Below the pieces are notes generated by a model, which ran no database searches, was not told where the DNA came from, and saw only the letters and a list, made by a program, of their open reading frames with translations. A stretch of DNA of 64,000 nt from Pardosa pseudoannulata. Its lineage: Eukaryota > Arthropoda > Arachnida > Araneae > Lycosidae. Below are positions 50,455 through 60,484 of the stretch, one piece after another. Where the stretch lies: contig CM063510.1 in the NCBI GenBank assembly GCA_032207245.1, positions 44,455,913-44,519,912 of the forward strand. The letters run 5' to 3'. The position numbers and the translations under genes were made by a program. Position 1 is the stretch's first letter; each line of letters begins with the position of its first letter.

Positions 50455-50501
50455 TTGCTTCTTCAGTTAAGAGAAATTGTTGGACAAGCCAATCATTTAT
50501 G
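50455..50501 (-). other. SMC4: candidate SMC4 5' UTR exon
   Basis: On the minus strand a pyrimidine-rich stretch ends in TTTGCAG (acceptor), and 47 bases later there is a strong GTGAGT donor. Splicing to the acceptor just before the exon 1 ATG (intron ends TATAG at 49381) leaves an in-frame TAA shortly upstream of the ATG, which supports 49374 as the true start. A second donor (GTAATC) slightly downstream would also leave an in-frame stop. This is inferred from splice signals only; transcript evidence is lacking. Confidence 0.4.
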
Positions 50502-52023
50502 CTGCAAAGGCAAAAAAAGAAAAAAAATAGCACAGATTTGTGTGTTATGTTAGTAACTGATTAACTAGTTACCTGCTTTTGACATATTATGTATACAACT
50601 ATTTCTAAATATTTATTTTTAACCCTTTAAATACCACAATTAAAACAGGAAGAGATTGAAAAGGAAACATTAAAACATGTAAGCAGTTAATGAGAAAGGC
50701 TTCGCTGCATAAGGGGCCCCCGTGAATTTGATTCTTTATCTATATTTATCTTCGCCAAGAGTGTGAAGGAACTTAAGGGCTTTTCCAACTGCAATTGTAT
50801 ATAAAATTTTTGTATACAGTTTTAAATATTTTAATACTTATAGTTTGTGCCTTTTATTGCATTTTCATGGTTTTTATAAAGTACTCATATTTTCTGTAAA
50901 ATTACAGTATAATTTAGGAAATTTTAAAAATTGTTCTCCATACGTTTCAAAATTAAAAAAAAAAAAAAATTGGGTACAATTTCTATTTAAATTTTATCTA
51001 TACTGTATTTTTATTTTAAAACTTATACTTTTCATTGATCTTATAGATGCTTATCGCAACTCTCTTAAATGGCATGATGGCACTATTGACACCAAAAAAT
51101 ATTACCAAAACAACAAGGGGACAACCTAAACTGCTTTTTCACCAAGAAAATCTAAAATAATTTCGAAAAATAAGTTTTAATTTATTAATTGCAAAAAGGG
51201 CATTTTTTTCTTTTTCACAGAATATCAAATATTATATCAATGTATCACCACTGCAACTAAGTAAAATATAGCTGTTACACTAAATAACATTTTTCTAAAT
51301 AAATCAATCCTAACATAAAATAACTACTATAAATCTTAATGAAATTGTATGCTTTAAAACAATTGAGTTCATTAAATAAAGGGCAATACTTTTGCACAGT
51401 TTGATTCACTGAATTTTTAAGGTTTTAAAATAGAAACTTTAAAAGTCTATTTGACAAAAACTGCTTGATTAATGCTGTCAATTTCTGTAACAGCAAATTA
51501 ATGAGCAAAATTTTACATATTAAACATTTCACATTAAAATGAATTATTTTAAAGTTATCAAAAAAAAAAAAATAAATAAATAAATAACAATATTCTGACT
51601 TGGCATGACTTTCTTAGTTAAACATTTTGTTTTCTGTTGTGAATGACATGTTTTCAAACAGTGCAAATTCACAGTAAAAAATAAAAAACATTTGGGATTT
51701 ATATTAAACTTGATTATTAATTCTCAGATTTAATTGATGATCAGAAGTATAAATCTTAATGGTAAGCGACAATTATTCACCTATAGTCTTATAAACAAAT
51801 TGACATATAATTTACATATTTTAAAAAATTTAAGAGCTCACTTTAAAATACTGTCAGTATATAATAGCTGCAAAAAGGCACAGAGCGTCCAGAAATTTAC
51901 TGCACAATTCTTTGAAACTGTAAAGAATACAATAAAACCAGTTTTCTGAACGAAAATTTTTTATTTTAAATTTCAAAAACCAGTTTAAGCTGTTATAAAA
52001 GCCTAAACATGGCAGTGAGCTTA

Positions 52024-52032
52024 GGCGGGAAA
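52024..52032 (-). promoter_or_regulatory. E2F-type site upstream of SMC4
   Basis: Minus strand TTTCCCGCC is a consensus E2F-binding sequence. E2F control is typical of condensin and other cell-cycle genes. Position about 2.65 kb before the ATG fits a promoter before a 5' UTR intron. Confidence 0.4.
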
Positions 52033-52500
52033 TATAAATAAACAATATAAGTACTACAGATTACTAAGTGGGTGACACTCGATGTATGTCAAATACAAAA
52101 TATGAATTTCATAACATACTTAAACGATTCACGAATTTTTATTCAAATATTTAAAACTCTTTGTCCATTCTTATTTGTATTTCCTCTTTATTTAATAACT
52201 TAACAATTTTAATACGAGCATTCAGCTGGAAGAATCTTAATCGCTAATCTGAGAAACAACAATTCAAGGCACCACGATCGCTGTTGAGCTTTTCAGCCGG
52301 TAAAACAGAGCCAACTGCCAACTGCTACAAATAGCAGATCACTGATAACGGCAAATTGACAGATTAGTACCCTGCTTTGTACGCATGCTCAAGGTTTAAA
52401 ATAATATTACTTTAGAAGGGTTAATCATTTTCGTAAAATCTCAAGATAGGTGAAAAAGTAACTCAGTGGGCTTTACTCGCTATGACTTAAGAATGACAAA

Positions 52501-52518
52501 GACGTCATAATGACGTCA
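52501..52518. promoter_or_regulatory. paired CRE-like sites
   Basis: GACGTCAT (52501-52508) is followed by a full palindromic CRE TGACGTCA (52511-52518). Typical CREB/ATF targets of core promoters. They could serve SMC4 or an unseen divergent transcript. Confidence 0.4.
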
Positions 52519-52835
52519 TGAGTCGCCTACAAGAAAAGTTTAGTACCATATTCAACTGCCGGCCGACTTCAGTCATCCCATCTATATCACTTAGGTGACA
52601 TACAAGTCACCCAGTATTTAGTACGTGACATAACGTATACAATGTATCAGTGAAAAGAAAAATAAAGATGGCAGGATATATAAAAGTGAAAAGGTCGTGA
52701 GAAGCTATTTCCCCGTAGCTGTTTAAAAATTAAAGGTATTTCCTAAGACCTGTACTTTGAAAATATATTATTATATATATAATTTTCAAAGCTTTTGGTA
52801 ACAGTAAATCGATAATTATTTTTAAAAACAACTAT

Positions 52836-53345
52836 GGGCCAGATACTGACTGGAACACTTGTGGACTCAAAGTTGTGTCCACAACTCTCGAAACTTGAGT
52901 TTTGCAACTCAGTTTGGATGCTGACTGGAACGCTTGCAGAGGTCACACACGCTGGTTCACAACTAGGAGTTGTGAAGAGCGGGATTTGTAATATTGATAA
53001 TCGAATGCGTTAAACCAATCACAGTACAGATAGATGAAAATAAACAGATCCATGTGAATGAAAAATATTAATGTTGAAGCCATTGCTGAAATGGCTACTT
53101 ATTTGAGCAGCAACGTTAATATCTATTCAAAAGAGATTTAAATAATTATTACATTGAAAAACTTCGCAGCTAGTGTCTGGTAAGTTGAATAAACTGCCCA
53201 TCTGAAGCAAAAATAGCAACAGACTGGGACAATATTGCAAATTATTTAAAGGCTTGCTGCATGGGATTGGAAAGGAATAAAAACAAGTGGACTGACTTGA
53301 AATACAGAAAAAAAGGCATCTGCTAAGTATGGGGTTAAGTAATAG
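52836..53345 (+). mobile_element. Harbinger-like remnant with Myb/SANT-like frame
   Basis: Starts GGGCCAGATACTGACTGGAA, a PIF/Harbinger-type terminus. A near copy of its inner part (CTGACTGGAACGCTTG) recurs at about 52920. Around 53216-53330 a frame reads TDWDNIANYLKACC, then NKWTDLKYRKK, matching the Trp-spaced Myb/SANT-like protein that Harbinger elements encode beside the transposase (W-IA, KW-DLK pattern). It breaks at a stop. No partner terminus seen. Confidence 0.5.
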
Positions 53346-54276
53346 ATTAACCAGCTATCACTTGTAATTTGAATAGTTTGCATTTAGAATTTGAATTCCT
53401 GATTGTTTCAATGCTTTAAATAAATAAATAAAACTCAATATTACTTATGCAATTATTTATACTACATTTTTCCCCAGTTAAATGGATGGAATAATCTGAG
53501 TAAATTTATATCAAATACAGTGCGATAAATATTGGCATTTCACTCAATTTTAATTTTAAAGGATTTAAGACAAAATATTCATAGTATAGTGAATACAAGT
53601 TTGGTGTGAAAAAACAATTAAAGTTTACAATTTTTATTCACATAAATGACTAATTTCATATGTATTAAGCAAAGTCTTCGCATTATGTTGAAAAACTGAT
53701 ATATTTCAGAAATTTATAATTGTATACTTTGGGAGTTTACCTACCTATTAAATAATCGAAGAGCTATTCATTTCTTATTTTGGAGATTTTCTGCACTGTT
53801 CTTTCAAAGAAATGCATCATGTATATTTCCTAGCAATGTTGTATTTGTTGCTAAAATCAAAATGAACAATTTTTAACAAAATGTGTATTTAAAGTATATA
53901 ATATTATTTACTTAACAAAACTAACCATAAAACCTACGTAATGCAAATTTATTAATTGTTGCATAAACTAGTTCTTAAGTATAAATAATTTAAATGGTTA
54001 AAAATTACTGTAAAGAAATCAAGTATATTATCTATTGACATTTAGTCTGGTGAATTCTTTTCAATTCACATAAGATTTTGGAGAATTATCTGATAGTGCA
54101 GAAACTATAGAAAAGTATGCAATCAATAGCAAAAATTACACTTGGAACCTCAATGCTTAATTTATTTTTGTTTTTGTGCAAAAATCTGATCATGTTGTAA
54201 GAAACTTACTTACAATACCATATAAACAGATATACATAAATTGAATAATTTTCTTTTACACAAAAGAAGTTAAAGA

Positions 54277-54279
<3 letters not shown>

Positions 54280-54342
<63 letters not shown>
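54280..54342. repeat. (AT)n microsatellite
   Basis: 63 bp of AT dinucleotides, followed by a TG run at about 54352-54364. Confidence 0.97.
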
Positions 54343-54352
<10 letters not shown>

Positions 54353-55456
54353 GTGTGTGTGTGTATTTATATTTATTTTTTAAACTGCCACTTACTAACT
54401 GTTAGGTTTTTGAATTGCAAACGAATAATTGAGACAGTTATTTAGTTATTTCTTATTTTTAAAATCTTATAAAAATTAGTTATGGATTATGTAATCATAT
54501 TGAAATGTATTTGCATAAAGAATATTAGTACAAATTCACAGCAAGTAAAGTTTTGAAGTTGTTTAAACATATTATTATTTGATATTTTTATACTAACACT
54601 TTAATTTCAATTGTGAATTTAATTCCTTCTGTTAATTTGGTTTAATATATTGTTATATTTTTTCTTTTCAGGTGTGTTTTAAATAAAAGGGACTCATTTG
54701 TAGTTTATTTCCTGAAAATACTTAGGACTCCTGTTCTAAACCCTGAAGTCTAAACATTGCTGTATTTACAAGAAAATGACTTATACAGAAATATATATAT
54801 TATATATTCTTTGGGACAGTTTTCTGTAATTTTGGTGTATGTTTCCATTCATAAAGAGGAATGTATGCAACTGTGAACTCTTTTTTTATGATTAATGTGT
54901 GAATAAAATTGTACATATATATAAATGATGTTTTAAAGAATATTTTTATTATGGTTTGCATAAGCCTTTGCAATAATAAACTTTTGAATATTTTCAAATT
55001 TTCTTAAATAGCTGACAACTCAAAGTGCTTGAGTCATAAAAAAAAAAAAACATAATCATCGATCTCTCTTATCATTTTACCTTTTAATAATTTAGTGAAT
55101 TTGTATTATTTTCCTGTAACATTTTTATGAGTGTTCAAGAACATTTATTAATACTGAAGGTGAAATGCCAAAACAATGCCTAAAAAAATTAGAATTGAAA
55201 AATTTTCATATAATTTACTTTTCAAGAATGCAAGTGGGTTCCTAACAAGCATTTGAAGAAGTAATGTATATTGCACGAAAGAAATTTCTGTGTTATTTTT
55301 ACTTAATTTTTTTTTCTTTTATTGATTTGTTTTTTCAAAGTCAAACTATTTAGACAAATTAAATTCCATTACATTTAGCATTATATGATGTTTATTTAAA
55401 TGAATTAGAAAGAAGTGCCAAACTTATATTCATGACTTTATAATTATAGTATTCAT

Positions 55457-55840
55457 ATATTTATAAGTAATATATAGAAATTAACAAATTTAAAATTGTT
55501 ATATTAACTTGAAATTTGAAAACTTTTACATTAAATTGAAAAGTAGCTAAATGAAAATTGAATGGGATGCAAATAATGTCATTATTTATCTAAAGTACTT
55601 AATAGAAATAAATTTATTGAAGAATTTTGGTAAAAGAAAATTTACAAGCTGTTTATTGAGATGAAATAAAAAAAAAATGATCATATCTGTAACCAATAGA
55701 TACTTAAGAATTTTTAATTATAGTCTTATGAATTCATAAGTAACGTGTAAAAATTTACAAATTTCAAGTTAATATTTTAGCTTAAATTGAAAATTTTTGC
55801 ATTAAATAGAAAAGTACCAAAATAGAAATTTAATAAAGTG
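55457..55840. repeat. diverged direct duplication, about 105 bp, two copies
   Basis: ATAAGTAATATATAGAAATT (about 55463) and ATAAGTAACGTGTAAAAATT (about 55736), each followed by ACAAATTT, TTAAATTGAAAA, GCATTAAAT/ACATTAAAT and GAAAAGTA in the same order, 275-280 bp apart. Confidence 0.55.
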
Positions 55841-56089
55841 GGAATTATGTTATCTTGTTCTAAAAGTATAATAGATAATTTAATTTACTTAAATAGTGCT
55901 TTCAATAGAGGAACTATTTATTGGGATTATAAGACCTTTCTTAAAATGATGACATTAAAAGAAATTTTGGCTTGGTTTCAAGCCCTAGAGTTATTTTTTT
56001 TTTTTTTTTTTTTTTTTCAAATTAGAAAATTAATAAGAAAAAATACTGACAAATCATCTCAGTTAATAACATCCCACACAACCACATAG

Positions 56090-56330
56090 AGCTTATAGTC
56101 GTCTAATAGAGATCGAAATTCATCTATGACATCCAGGACGTGCTATAGAACTCTATAAGATTAAAAAAATAGATGTCTAATGGTCGTGTGTGATTTTGAC
56201 GTCTGTTAGATATCGAAGACGTATTATGTACATCTATAAGACCTCTAGGTTTTGACCTTTAATAGACGTAGCCTCTAGGGTCAGTGTCTGTACCATATTT
56301 TGATATAGACGTCTTATAGAGCTCTTTTAG
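56090..56330. repeat. AGACGTC-motif-rich repeat patch
   Basis: Variants of TAGACGTCTA recur at about 56098, 56137, 56170, 56198, 56216, 56263 and 56306, interleaved with CTATAGA/CTATAAGA. A degenerate short-period repeat of unknown origin directly beside the Gypsy 3' LTR. Confidence 0.5.
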
Positions 56331-56381
56331 ATCACCTCCTCCGAAAGCGCCATCTATAGTCTGGTGAACAAACTATTACGC

Positions 56382-56729
56382 TGTATATTATTATTGAGTA
56401 TGGAGCGTAATCTTCATTTGTTTATAAGTTCCTGTAAGTACTAAATAATAATAATTCACATTGTAAACTGCACACAAATTATATTGTATTTCCTTTTACT
56501 GTGTTGTTACTCTACTCTATTTTAGAATAGTACAATACATGTAGAGTGTAAGAGGCGTAAATGACCAGGCAAGTTACTATTAGCACGCATCTATTTAATT
56601 ATCATTCTAAGCGGCCACGATACAGAACATACATCATATCCTAGTTACGTTACATAGCGCGTTTTCTCAACTAACGGTTTCTCGTATGTCAGTCCGTTAC
56701 GGTTGCCGTCAAGGGTGACTCACACCACA
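56382..56729 (-). repeat. Gypsy 3' LTR (candidate limits)
   Basis: Minus strand begins TGTGGTGTGAGTCACC directly after the polypurine tract AAAGAAGGGGAGA (56742-56730). The 3' limit is set at TATACA (56382) only because it gives TG...CA ends, so the true end is uncertain. Confidence 0.55.
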
Positions 56730-56740
56730 TCTCCCCTTCT

Positions 56741-59235
56741 TTAAAGGTTAAGTCTCTGTGGTGGACGTACTACCCGACCACTTTTGGTGATATATGGAGC
56801 TGGAAAATTACTAGCGGAGTCAAAAGCTTTTCCTGGTGATACTACCTGGGAATTTGGAGAACTGGTTTTAACGGAATTGGATGCTTCATGACCATTTATT
56901 GAGTCAAAGTCATCTAAATCCTCTGTCTCCGGTTGGAAATTGCTTGAAGATATTAGGTGCATCCTATTCCTTCTGTACCGTTTCTTTCCAGATTTTATTA
57001 TGTATGATCGTGGGTGATCTGGTATAAGTGGTTCATGGCGATTTGTTGCCTCTTGGATACAATTTGAGCAATTTTTAACCATTTCTTCAATTTCTTTGTT
57101 AATTCCTGGCCAATATACATATGTTCTAGCTCGTGCGCGACATTTAGAGATTCCAAGATGTCCCTCGTGAATTTGTTTCAAAACTTTGCTTCTTTGGCTT
57201 TCAGGTATTATAATTCTGTAGCCCTTCATTAAAAGACCATCTTGTATAGATATTTCATATCTATGATTCCAATATGGCAAGCAAGAACTCTTAAGATTCT
57301 TCTTAGACGGCCAACCTTCCAGGGCCAATCTCTCTAGCATCTTGCATGTTGAATCAGCTTGCTGAAAATTTCTTAATTCTTTTAATCGATGATTAGAAGC
57401 TGGTAAGGATGAAGTTATCATGGGAACATATGCGTCTATTTCGTCTTCTAATTCATCAGAAAATTTCATTTCTTGTGGTTTTCTGGACAAAGCATCGGCA
57501 GCATAAAGTTTCTTACCGGGAGTGTGAAAGATTCAGTATGAATATCTCATCATTCTCAGCTTTATCCTCTGCAGACTAGGAGATAAATCATCTAAGTTCT
57601 TCTTCGAGAAAATCGGAATGAGAGGTTTGTGATCGGTTTCTAACCGGAAATGAGTACCTATTAGATAGTCTCTACACTTTTCACATCCCCAAACCAATGC
57701 AAGTGCTTCCTTTTCTATTTGAGCGTATCTTTGTTCTGTGGGTGTGAGTGTTCTGGAAGCATAAGCCACGACACATGGATTTCCATCTTCTTGCTCTTGG
57801 CGTAAAGTTTCTCCAATTCCATAAGATGATGCATCCGTGATAACAATTGTTGATTTGTTCGGATCGTACACTTTAAGGACTGGTTCTGATGTTAGAACCG
57901 TTTTCCAACTTTCAAAAGCTTCCGATTGCGCTTTATCCCACACAAATTCATTTTTGTTACTTAACATCGACGTTAAAGGCAATAATAATTCGCTGTAGTT
58001 GGGAACAAATTTTGCAAGATAATTTGCCATTCCTAACATTTGTTTCAACTCCGTTTTATCTTTAGGAGGTGGATATCCCTGTATTGCAGCTATTTTATCT
58101 TCGTCTGGATGTATTCCTTCTTTATCAATAACATGTCCCAGGAATTTGATCCTTTTAACAGAGAATTGACATTTAGCCTCATTTAAAGTGATACCTGCAT
58201 CTTTAAGTTTATGCAAAACAGCTATCAGTCTCTGATCATGTTCAGTTTGATCTTTTCCCCAAACTAGAATATCGTCCATATGATAAATCGTACCCGATGT
58301 TTTTTCTAAAAGCTGCATCATCCTTTTCTGGAAGTGCTCAGGCGCTGAAAAAATTCCAAAAGGTAATCTTGAGAATCTATATCTTCCAAAGGGTGTTATA
58401 AATGTTGTAAGGTATGATGACTCTTCGTCTAGAGGAATTTGCCAAAACCCTGAATTGGCGTCTAATTTAGAAAAAAACTTTGGCTCCGGTAAGTAAATTT
58501 AATGAGTATTCTACTGAAGGCAAAGGATGAAATTCTCGTTGGACACACTTATTTAATTCAGTCAAATCTGTAGATTTGACTGAATTAAATAAGTGTGTCC
58601 AACGAGAATTTCCATATTCTAACGTTACCATCGCATTTTGGTACAACAACCATTGGGGAACACCATTCAGTTGGCATGTCTACTGGAATAATTATTCCTT
58701 TAGAGACCATGCTCTTAATTTCATTTTCGGTTTTCCTTAGGAGGGGAATGGGAATTCTTCTAGGAGAAGAAATAGCAAAGGGAACTGAATCGGACTTCAA
58801 TTTTATTTTGTAACATCCTTGTATCAAGCCTAGACCTCTAAATAATTCTGGAAAATCATGTTTAGAATTAAGAGTACAGATTTCTAGAATGTTTGGACCT
58901 AACCCAAATTTTTGTATGGCTGGTTTACCCAGTAAACAGTTCTGCAACCCCTCAATTACATAAATAACTTCTTTTATTGTTTTATTTCCATAATTGATTT
59001 TCTCGTAAAGCTTTGCAGTTACTTTAAGTGCCCTACCATCCGGTCCACAAATCTTCTTATCTGGTTCTAAGACTTTCGCATTTTTAAAACTAATATTCAG
59101 AACAGATGTTGGAATAACAGTATGATCAACTCCACTGTCAATTTTAAAGTTAATTTCCTTATTTTGGTATCGGATTGGCACATTCAATTCTACAAAATTG
59201 ATTCTAGGGGAAGAAACTTCAGTAATGGAACCCAA
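56741..59235 (-). pseudogene. Gypsy pol (protease, RT, RNase H, partial integrase)
   Basis: Minus strand, broken into three frames. From 59235 down: aspartic protease (FKIDSGVDHTVIP, flap, then LLGKPAI), and the RT entry (SMVSKGIIIPVDMPTEWCSP). At 58612-58529 the RT is interrupted by a palindrome. After a T-run frameshift near 58478 come LDANSGFWQIPL, FGIFSAPEHFQ and the catalytic HMDD (about 58270). RNase H starts TDASSYGIGETL and includes EKEALALVWGCEK and TDHKPL. A TGA lies at 57533-57535 before FHTPGKKLYAADALSRK. The integrase zinc finger H-x3-H...C-x2-C is present (HEGHLGISKCRARAR to CSNCIQ), but the DDE core is missing: the frame passes straight to PRSYIIKSGKKRYRRNRMHL, the usual C-terminal GPY-like end. 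No chance of activity in this copy. Confidence 0.9.
58529..58612. repeat. 84-bp perfect palindrome inside Gypsy RT
   Basis: Arms 58529-58569 and 58572-58612 (41 bp each) are exact reverse complements separated by 2 bp. One arm (minus strand) encodes RT sequence (DLTELNKCVQREF); the other is its inverted copy inserted just upstream, displacing about one codon of flanking RT. Confidence 0.95.
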
Positions 59236-59290
59236 AAAAGAAATATCTGATTTCCCATCTTTATGATAACTGTGAGATCCACTTTATAAA

Positions 59291-59393
59291 TCTCGATTTA
59301 TTATGATGTGTATATTATTTTGTACGTTGTGGCAACAAGCCAGTTTTTGTTAACAGTTTTTTGATGGCAGTGTTTATGTAAAAGGGGGCATCT
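59291..59393 (+). other. junction segment with polypurine tract between Gypsy and BEL
   Basis: About 100 bp with no coding, ending in GTAAAAGGGGGCA (59378-59390), which looks like a plus-strand polypurine tract positioned as if just upstream of a 3' LTR. Suggests the tail of another BEL copy precedes the LTR. Confidence 0.35.
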
Positions 59394-59669
59394 TGTGATG
59401 TCTATGTAGCTTATGAAAATGGGCTTAGTTTGCCCGAAAGTTGATGATATCTGTTCTTTTATCTTTATTTGTTTTATATTGAATTGTGCTGACTAAAGAA
59501 TAAATATTTTAAAAGACATTCTCAAGTTTTGTTTTCAAAGTCCTGTTTAGAGACGAATCTTTTGGAATCATCAAGATAGAGATCCCGTTATGAACCTGGA
59601 AAATTACAGGTAAGAGATATTTTACTCTTACAATTTGATATCTGTTTTTGGAAGTAGAAACCCAAAATC
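59394..59669 (+). repeat. BEL 5' LTR (candidate limits)
   Basis: Starts TGTGATGTCTATG after a polypurine-like tract; contains AATAAA (59499-59504); ends just before TGGCATCCCTGCCGGGATC (59670-59688), a primer-binding-site-like sequence. A start further upstream (TGTACGTTGTGGC, about 59320) cannot be excluded without the 3' LTR. Confidence 0.45.
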
Positions 59670-59688
59670 TGGCATCCCTGCCGGGATC
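59670..59688 (+). promoter_or_regulatory. putative primer-binding site
   Basis: Begins TGG, complementary to a tRNA 3' CCA end, at the LTR/internal boundary. The priming tRNA could not be identified. Confidence 0.4.
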
Positions 59689-59746
59689 TGAAAAAATTGA
59701 AAACTTGAGAATTAGAATTTATGATATCTGATTAGATTATTTTAAT

Positions 59747-60484
59747 ATGGATGTAGAGAGCATAAAAAAGTTGAGAACTCCTACTAGGAGTAATTTTACT
59801 AAAGCTTTGAATAAGGCAATGGAAGTTTTAGAAAGGAAAGATTAGGACACCGATTCTTTGGCGTCACAGATTGTTCTTTTAGAACAAAAGTTTAAAGAAT
59901 TAAAAGAATTAGATACGAAGGTTTTAAATATACTTCAAAACGATACTACATGCACTCAGGAAAATTTTAATGCAGAATATGAAGCAATTATTGCTTATGA
60001 GGATAGATTTTTAGAAACCAAAACTAGATTACAGAGGCGTTTGAATAATTTGGAAAAACCGAAAACCGAAGTAACTGTAATTAAAGATTCTTCCGAAAAT
60101 GTAAATCGAAAATTCAGACTTCCGGAACTGGAATTAAAGCAATTTGATGGGAATATTAAAGAATGGCTGCAATGGTGGGGTCAGTTTAAAAAGATACACG
60201 AAAGTCCAGATATCGCAGAAGACGATAAGTTTCAATATCTTATTCAATCAACACTTAGAAATTCTCCTGCCAGACAGTTAGTTGAATCCTTTCCTCCGTC
60301 TGGAAAAAATTATGATGATGCTGTCAAATGTTTGAAACAGCGATTCGGAAGAGATGATTTATTAATCGAGGTTACTATAAGAGAGCTACTTTCAATTGTA
60401 ATAAATAATGCAAATCCTCAAGGTCATAAATATTCTCTTGCTAAGCTTTATGATAATTTAGAGAAGGGCATCTGCGGTCTTTAA
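59747..60484 (+). pseudogene. BEL Gag, DUF1759-type
   Basis: Gag of BEL/Pao elements assembles the particle. The start is ATG at 59747 (MDVESIKKLRTPTRSNFTK); an in-frame TAG at 59843-59845 interrupts codon 33. The frame then stays open to 60482, with a coiled N-terminal region (LLEQKFKELKELDTKVLN) and the DUF1759 hallmark LPELELKQFDGNIKEWLQWW to LKQRFGRDDLLIE. A one-base loss in the G run 60466-60468 throws the frame into TAA. The coding signal continues at once in frame 1 (LRSLKSLGVAND), so gag-pol was one long frame. Confidence 0.88.

Larger units (their letters stand above)
49381..52835. other. SMC4 5' flank / UTR intron region
   Basis: 3.5 kb with no host gene recognised other than the candidate UTR exon. 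50193-50330 has weak hAT-like ends (TAGTGGTATAGC and, inverted, CAGGGGTGTAATTAGC). 52240-52400 is less AT-rich and may hold the SMC4 first exon, but no donor stands out. Confidence 0.5.
53346..56090. other. AT-rich intergenic region
   Basis: 2.7 kb without coding signal. Contains the TA microsatellite at 54280-54342, a diverged direct duplication (55457-55562 and 55737-55840) and a T run at about 55992-56017. Confidence 0.7.
56382..59290 (-). mobile_element. Ty3/Gypsy LTR retrotransposon, 5'-truncated and internally deleted
   Basis: Minus strand: protease-RT-RNase H-integrase HHCC-C-terminal tail, then a polypurine tract and 3' LTR. The gag and 5' LTR are absent; homology ends at about 59290, where BEL-related sequence begins in the opposite orientation. 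Lesions: an inverted 41-bp duplication in RT, a +1 T frameshift, one TGA and loss of the integrase catalytic core. Confidence 0.88.
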
